From the NCBI RefSeq assembly GCF_938030145.1, contig NZ_CALHGM010000009.1, forward strand, positions 62,001-126,000: a stretch of 64,000 nucleotides of DNA. Reading direction: 5' to 3'. Below the pieces are notes generated by a model, which had not been told where the DNA came from, made no database searches, and saw only the letters and a list, made by a program, of their open reading frames with translations. Shown in pieces: positions 62,235-64,000 of this stretch (its first letter is position 1; every line of letters begins with the position of its first letter). The translations under genes were made by a program, and so were the position numbers. Source of the stretch: an uncultured Campylobacter sp. (lineage in GTDB: Bacteria; Campylobacterota; Campylobacteria; Campylobacterales; Campylobacteraceae).

Positions 62235-62882
62235 ATGACAAATCTAAGTAAAATTCTATCCGCTCTCCTATTTATCGCGTTTATCGGCGGCTGCAGTGGC
62301 AAAGGCGACGGCGAGCTTTTTAATCTAAGCCCCGAGGCATGGTATTCTAAAATTTTAGAAGATATAAACAACGCCAGCATGGAGGATGCCGAGAAGCACT
62401 ACACTAGCTTTTCTAGCGAACATATCGCTTCGCCGTTGCTTGAGGAGATGACACTCATTATGGCGTGGGCTTTTGTGGAGGATGAAAACTACGAGAAAGC
62501 AAACAAATACCTAGACGAATATATCCGTCTCTACGGCACGACGCAAAAGATCGAATACGCAAGATTTCTAAAAATTAGAGCAAATTTCGATTCCTTTAGC
62601 CGCCCAAATCGCAACCAAAAGCTAATGCTAAACAGCATCGACGAAATTCGAAAATTTATAGCTGAATATCCGCAGAGCGAGTATCGTCCGCTACTTGAGA
62701 CGATGCTAACGAAGCTCAGGCTTGCAGAGCATCAGCTAAATATCGACATCAAAGACCTTTACCAGCGCACCGACCGCGAAAGTTCTGCCAAAATTTACGA
62801 GCAGCGCATCGAAGAGTCCCCGTTAAACGGCACCGACGTCATCAAACCGCGCTCGCCTTGGTATCGCGCGATTTTTGAGTAG
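62235..62882 (+). CDS. bamD: Outer-membrane assembly lipoprotein BamD
   Basis: A 215-residue protein. Lipobox GGCSG (Cys20) and five TPR-like helix pairs; the LSPEAWYSKILEDINNASMEDAEKHYTSFSSEH opening is diagnostic (LYxxAxxxLxxGxxxxAxxxFxxLxxxxP type). It is the essential BamA partner in inserting outer-membrane proteins such as the receptor above. The C-terminus is short and followed eight bases later by lon. Length normal for the genus. Confidence 0.92.
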   Translation: MTNLSKILSALLFIAFIGGCSGKGDGELFNLSPEAWYSKILEDINNASMEDAEKHYTSFSSEHIASPLLEEMTLIMAWAFVEDENYEKANKYLDEYIRLYGTTQKIEYARFLKIRANFDSFSRPNRNQKLMLNSIDEIRKFIAEYPQSEYRPLLETMLTKLRLAEHQLNIDIKDLYQRTDRESSAKIYEQRIEESPLNGTDVIKPRSPWYRAIFE

Positions 62883-62890
62883 GAGGAGCG

Positions 62891-64000
62891 ATGCAACTGA
62901 TGCAAAACACAACCTTTCCTAGTGATCTACCTATCATCGTCGAGGACGAGCTATTTTTATATCCCTTTATGATAGCGCCCCTTTTCATCGGCGACGAACA
63001 TAACAAAAAGGCTCTCGATCTAGCAGCCAAAAACGAATCTATGATAATGGTCGTAAGCTCGAAGTCGGAATTTAGCGGCGATAGAAGCTTCGGCGGTATC
63101 TATAACGCAGGCGTCGTGGGCTCCGTGATGAGAACCGTGCCACTTCCCGACGGTCGGGTTAAAATTTTATTCCAAGGTGCGCTAAAAGGCAAAATCGTAA
63201 AAGAAATTTCGCAAGATCCGCTGGTCGCTACCGTCGATATCATCCACGACGAGCGCGGCAACGACCAGAAATTAGACGCGCTGGTAAGCGTGCTGAAGGA
63301 AAAAACCAAGACGCTTAGCACGCTTACGCATTTTTTTCCGAACGATCTGCTAAAGACCATCGACGACGGCACCGATGCCGCGCGCGTCTGCGATCTGATT
63401 TTAAGCGCACTACGGCTAAAAAAGCAGGTAGCCTACTCATTTTTTACCGAGAGCAATTTGCAAAAACGCCTTTTCAACCTCATCAACTACATCTCCGACG
63501 AGATCGAAGCGCAGAGGCTCGAAAAGGAGATCAAAAGCAAGGTTCATTCCAAGATCGACAAGACGAACAAAGAGTATTTTTTAAAAGAGCAGCTCAAGCA
63601 GATCCAAAAAGAGCTCGGAGGCGATGCCGATCGCGATGTCGAGATCGAGGAATACCGCAAAAAGCTGGAAGCCAAAAAGCCCTATTTGGGCGAGGATGCC
63701 TACAAAGAGATCAAAAAGCAGATCGATAAATTTGCCCGCTTGCACCCCGATAGCGCCGATGCGGGGCTAGTGCAGAGCTATCTGGACTGGGTTTTGGAGG
63801 TGCCTTTTGAAAAGACCGCCAAGCACAAGATGTCCATCGAGGGCGTTACGGCGCAGCTAAACAAAGACCACCATTCCCTGCAAAAGCCCAAAGCACGTAT
63901 AGAGGAGTATTTCGCGCTAAAGCAGCTTTTGGAGCTTCGCGGCACAAGCGGCAAGAAGAGCAAAGAGGACGGCAAAAACGGCGGCGCGATCTTGTGCTTC
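62891..64000 (+). CDS. lon: ATP-dependent protease La (Lon), 3' end outside window
   Basis: 370 codons are visible and the frame is still open at the last base. AGGAGGAGCG precedes the ATG at 62891; a second ATG three codons on has a poorer distance. The N-terminal substrate-binding domain has LPIIVEDELFLYPFMIAPLFIGDE, then a long coiled region with KVHSKIDKTNKEYFLKEQLKQIQKELGGD, the invariant Lon signature before the ATPase domain. The ATPase and Ser-Lys protease domains lie beyond the window. It is preceded by bamD by eight bases and probably co-transcribed. Confidence 0.95.
   Translation, partial: MQLMQNTTFPSDLPIIVEDELFLYPFMIAPLFIGDEHNKKALDLAAKNESMIMVVSSKSEFSGDRSFGGIYNAGVVGSVMRTVPLPDGRVKILFQGALKGKIVKEISQDPLVATVDIIHDERGNDQKLDALVSVLKEKTKTLSTLTHFFPNDLLKTIDDGTDAARVCDLILSALRLKKQVAYSFFTESNLQKRLFNLINYISDEIEAQRLEKEIKSKVHSKIDKTNKEYFLKEQLKQIQKELGGDADRDVEIEEYRKKLEAKKPYLGEDAYKEIKKQIDKFARLHPDSADAGLVQSYLDWVLEVPFEKTAKHKMSIEGVTAQLNKDHHSLQKPKARIEEYFALKQLLELRGTSGKKSKEDGKNGGAILCF

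Overview
The window comes from a member of the genus Campylobacter with a fairly high GC content for the genus. The pointers are the P19/FTR1 iron locus, the fused CcsBA cytochrome c assembly factor, the petABC cytochrome bc1 operon, the long-form HPF, a poly-G contingency tract, and the AT-rich Campylobacter-type promoters. An oral, anaerobic-leaning species such as C. gracilis would fit, but the species call is inference. I found no rRNA, tRNA, CRISPR array, insertion sequence or prophage.

Layout. 1-4.5 kb: the 3' part of a ClC channel gene, a BON-LysM protein, two paralogous small membrane proteins with a broken third copy between them, and a DUF3137 protein. 4.6-17 kb: core genes (dnaX, a YajG-like lipoprotein, a ComF-type protein, gyrA, asd, a YqhA protein, hemE) flanked by two nearly identical radical SAM genes in direct orientation. 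17.6-28 kb: a secreted tannase-like hydrolase, then the complete P19/FTR1 iron-uptake locus (thioredoxin lipoprotein, ABC ATPase, two FtsX-type permeases, DUF2318 Fe-S membrane protein, P19, FTR1), all on the minus strand. 28-36 kb: petABC, ccsBA and creA. 36-41 kb: a tightly overlapping plus-strand run of a phosphohexomutase, a small ORF, alr, lemA and two TPM-domain genes. 41-47 kb: prs, then a TonB-dependent receptor switched off by a 9-G tract, followed by a PepSY membrane protein. 47-52 kb: hypothetical genes and lepA. 52.6-62 kb: three prepilin-like genes, hpf and a 2066-residue secreted protein. 62-64 kb: bamD and the start of lon.

Functional themes. Iron handling recurs: the P19 locus, and the phase-variable receptor with its PepSY partner. 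Respiration is served by petABC and the cytochrome c assembly factor CcsBA. The most novel-looking block is 52.6-62 kb. Its gene order (prepilin, MshO-like prepilin, MshP-like prepilin lacking Glu5, giant secreted protein) parallels the distal end of Vibrio MSHA pilus operons, with hpf inserted before the giant gene.

Genome plasticity is visible in three ways. The radical SAM gene is duplicated together with its upstream region. Two truncated copies of parts of the P19 locus lie at 5.77-6.25 kb and 40.8-41.1 kb. An AAAATTC/AAATTTTAAAATTT vocabulary fills intergenic DNA and appears to have spread into coding regions as Asn-Ser-rich low-complexity linkers.
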